In this document: positions 5,450 through 6,271 of the stretch, one piece after another
How positions within the stretch are numbered: the stretch's first letter is position 1
Layout of the letters: each line of letters starts with the position of its first letter
Origin: Spongiicolonus versatilis
GTDB lineage: Bacteria > Pseudomonadota > Gammaproteobacteria > Arenicellales > Spongiicolonaceae
Length of the DNA: 6,271 nt
NCBI GenBank assembly: GCA_028286165.1
Contig: JAPYMU010000215.1
Location: 1-6,271 of the forward strand
Reading direction: 5' to 3'
Notes under the pieces: generated by a model
Told to the model about the DNA's origin: nothing
Seen by the model: the letters and a program-made list of their open reading frames with translations, nothing else
Database searches by the model: none
Made by a program: the position numbers and the translations under genes

Positions 5450-6271
5450 ATGAAAATCCAATGCGTTGTTGAAATTCAGAACATCGTCGGCGAGAGCCCG
5501 ATGTGGTCGGTCGCTGAGCAGTGTCTCTGGTGGGTGGATGTGCGCGGAAAATCCCTGCACCGTTTGCGCACCGACGGCAGCCGGGACGACTGGCAGATGC
5601 CGGATTTCATCAGTTGTCTGGCGTTGTGCCGCTCCGGGCGGCTCATTGTCTCGCAAGGCAACGCGATGGCTTTCTTCAACCCCGAAGACGGCGCGCTCAC
5701 GGAATTCGCGCGCCCCGAACCCGACCGTCCCGCCAACCGTTTCAACGACGGTAAATGCGACCGGTTGGGCCGGTTCTGGGTTGGCACTATGGTGAACAAC
5801 TTTGGCACCGACGGCCGCGACATCCCCATCGACCGCCCGGACGGCGCGTTTTACCGGCTGGACTCGGATTTGAAAATGACCCGCGTGGTGGACGGGATGT
5901 GGATTCCCAACACGGTCGCGTGGAGCCCCGATGACCGCGTGTTCCACCTCGGCGACAGCGGCACCAACGAAATCCACGCATATGATTTTGACTTGCACGG
6001 CGGCGGCATCTCCAACGCCCGCCTGTTCGCCAAAAACGCGGACCCCGGGCATCTGGACGGCTCCGCAATGGATGCCGAAGGATTCTTGTGGAACACGCAC
6101 TGGGGCGCCGGCAAAATTGTCCGCTACAACCCGCAGGGAGGCATTGACCGGGAAATTTCCTTCCCTGTTCCCGCGCCGTCCAGTTGCATCTTCGGCGGCC
6201 CCGGTCTGGACTGTTTGTATGTGACCACCGCGCGCGACACGCTGAGCGCGGAACAACTGGCGGACTTTCCC
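5450..6271 (+). CDS. SMP-30/gluconolactonase-family sugar lactonase, 3' partial
   Basis: The frame is open from the ATG at 5450 to the window edge: 274 residues, with perhaps 20 or more missing, since the family is about 290-300 long. Members are six-bladed beta-propellers that hydrolyse sugar lactones to aldonic acids using one divalent metal. The three metal ligands are present: Glu15 in GESPMW, Asn154 in IPNTVAWSPD and Asp203 in LDGSAMDAEG. The substrate-loop residues Arg97 and Asn99 of NRFNDGK match Arg101 and Asn103 of human SMP-30. The DAEGFLWN segment resembles bacterial pentonolactonases such as those for L-arabinolactone, but the substrate cannot be assigned. Departures from consensus include Asn117 where human SMP-30 has Glu121, and NTVAW for the usual NGLAW. 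There is no signal peptide, so it acts in the cytoplasm. GGAG 10 bases upstream supports the start. It probably acts on an oxidised form of the imported sugar. Confidence 0.9.
   Translation, partial: MKIQCVVEIQNIVGESPMWSVAEQCLWWVDVRGKSLHRLRTDGSRDDWQMPDFISCLALCRSGRLIVSQGNAMAFFNPEDGALTEFARPEPDRPANRFNDGKCDRLGRFWVGTMVNNFGTDGRDIPIDRPDGAFYRLDSDLKMTRVVDGMWIPNTVAWSPDDRVFHLGDSGTNEIHAYDFDLHGGGISNARLFAKNADPGHLDGSAMDAEGFLWNTHWGAGKIVRYNPQGGIDREISFPVPAPSSCIFGGPGLDCLYVTTARDTLSAEQLADFP

Noticed and set aside
5003..6256. A 417-codon minus-strand frame opposite the end of the DOMON-b561 gene and the lactonase.
   Set aside because: It crosses two genes with clear family motifs on the + strand. The predicted protein becomes Arg/Pro-rich and has no domain signature.

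Overview
The window is a GC-rich stretch (about 60 % by eye) with six genes, all on the + strand and tightly packed. It suggests a Gram-negative, probably proteobacterial, organism. The solute-binding protein has a plain type I signal peptide with no lipobox, so it looks like a free periplasmic protein. A DOMON/cytochrome b561 protein would likewise place its first domain in a periplasm. The lineage cannot be fixed further from the sequence alone.

Layout: (1) positions 1-1061, the ATPase of a carbohydrate ABC importer (MalK/UgpC type), cut at its 5' end by the window edge. (2) 1062-1169, a 108-base gap holding a sigma70-like promoter and a strong ribosome binding site. (3) 1170-2501, a periplasmic family 1 (sugar-type) solute-binding protein. 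(4) 2524-3429 and (5) 3416-4249, the two inner-membrane permeases, which overlap by 14 bases. (6) 4246-5409, a DOMON plus cytochrome b561 membrane haemoprotein whose start overlaps the second permease's stop in an ATGA. (7) 5450-6271, an SMP-30/gluconolactonase-family sugar lactonase, cut at its 3' end by the window edge. No tRNA, rRNA, CRISPR array, insertion sequence or phage gene was seen.

How they fit together: genes 1 and 3-5 make one complete importer (ATPase, binding protein, two permeases), most likely for a sugar, polyol or similar compound. The lactonase suggests that the imported substrate, or a related one, is oxidised to a lactone and then hydrolysed to an aldonic acid. The DOMON-b561 protein is the unusual member. 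It keeps plausible haem ligands for one periplasmic haem (Met72, His159) and two membrane haems (His184, His227, His257, His315), so it could carry electrons across the inner membrane. Its ATGA overlap with a permease gene and its position just before a sugar lactonase suggest a link between sugar uptake or oxidation and transmembrane electron transfer. That link is inference. A dehydrogenase making the lactone is not in the window and would be expected nearby.
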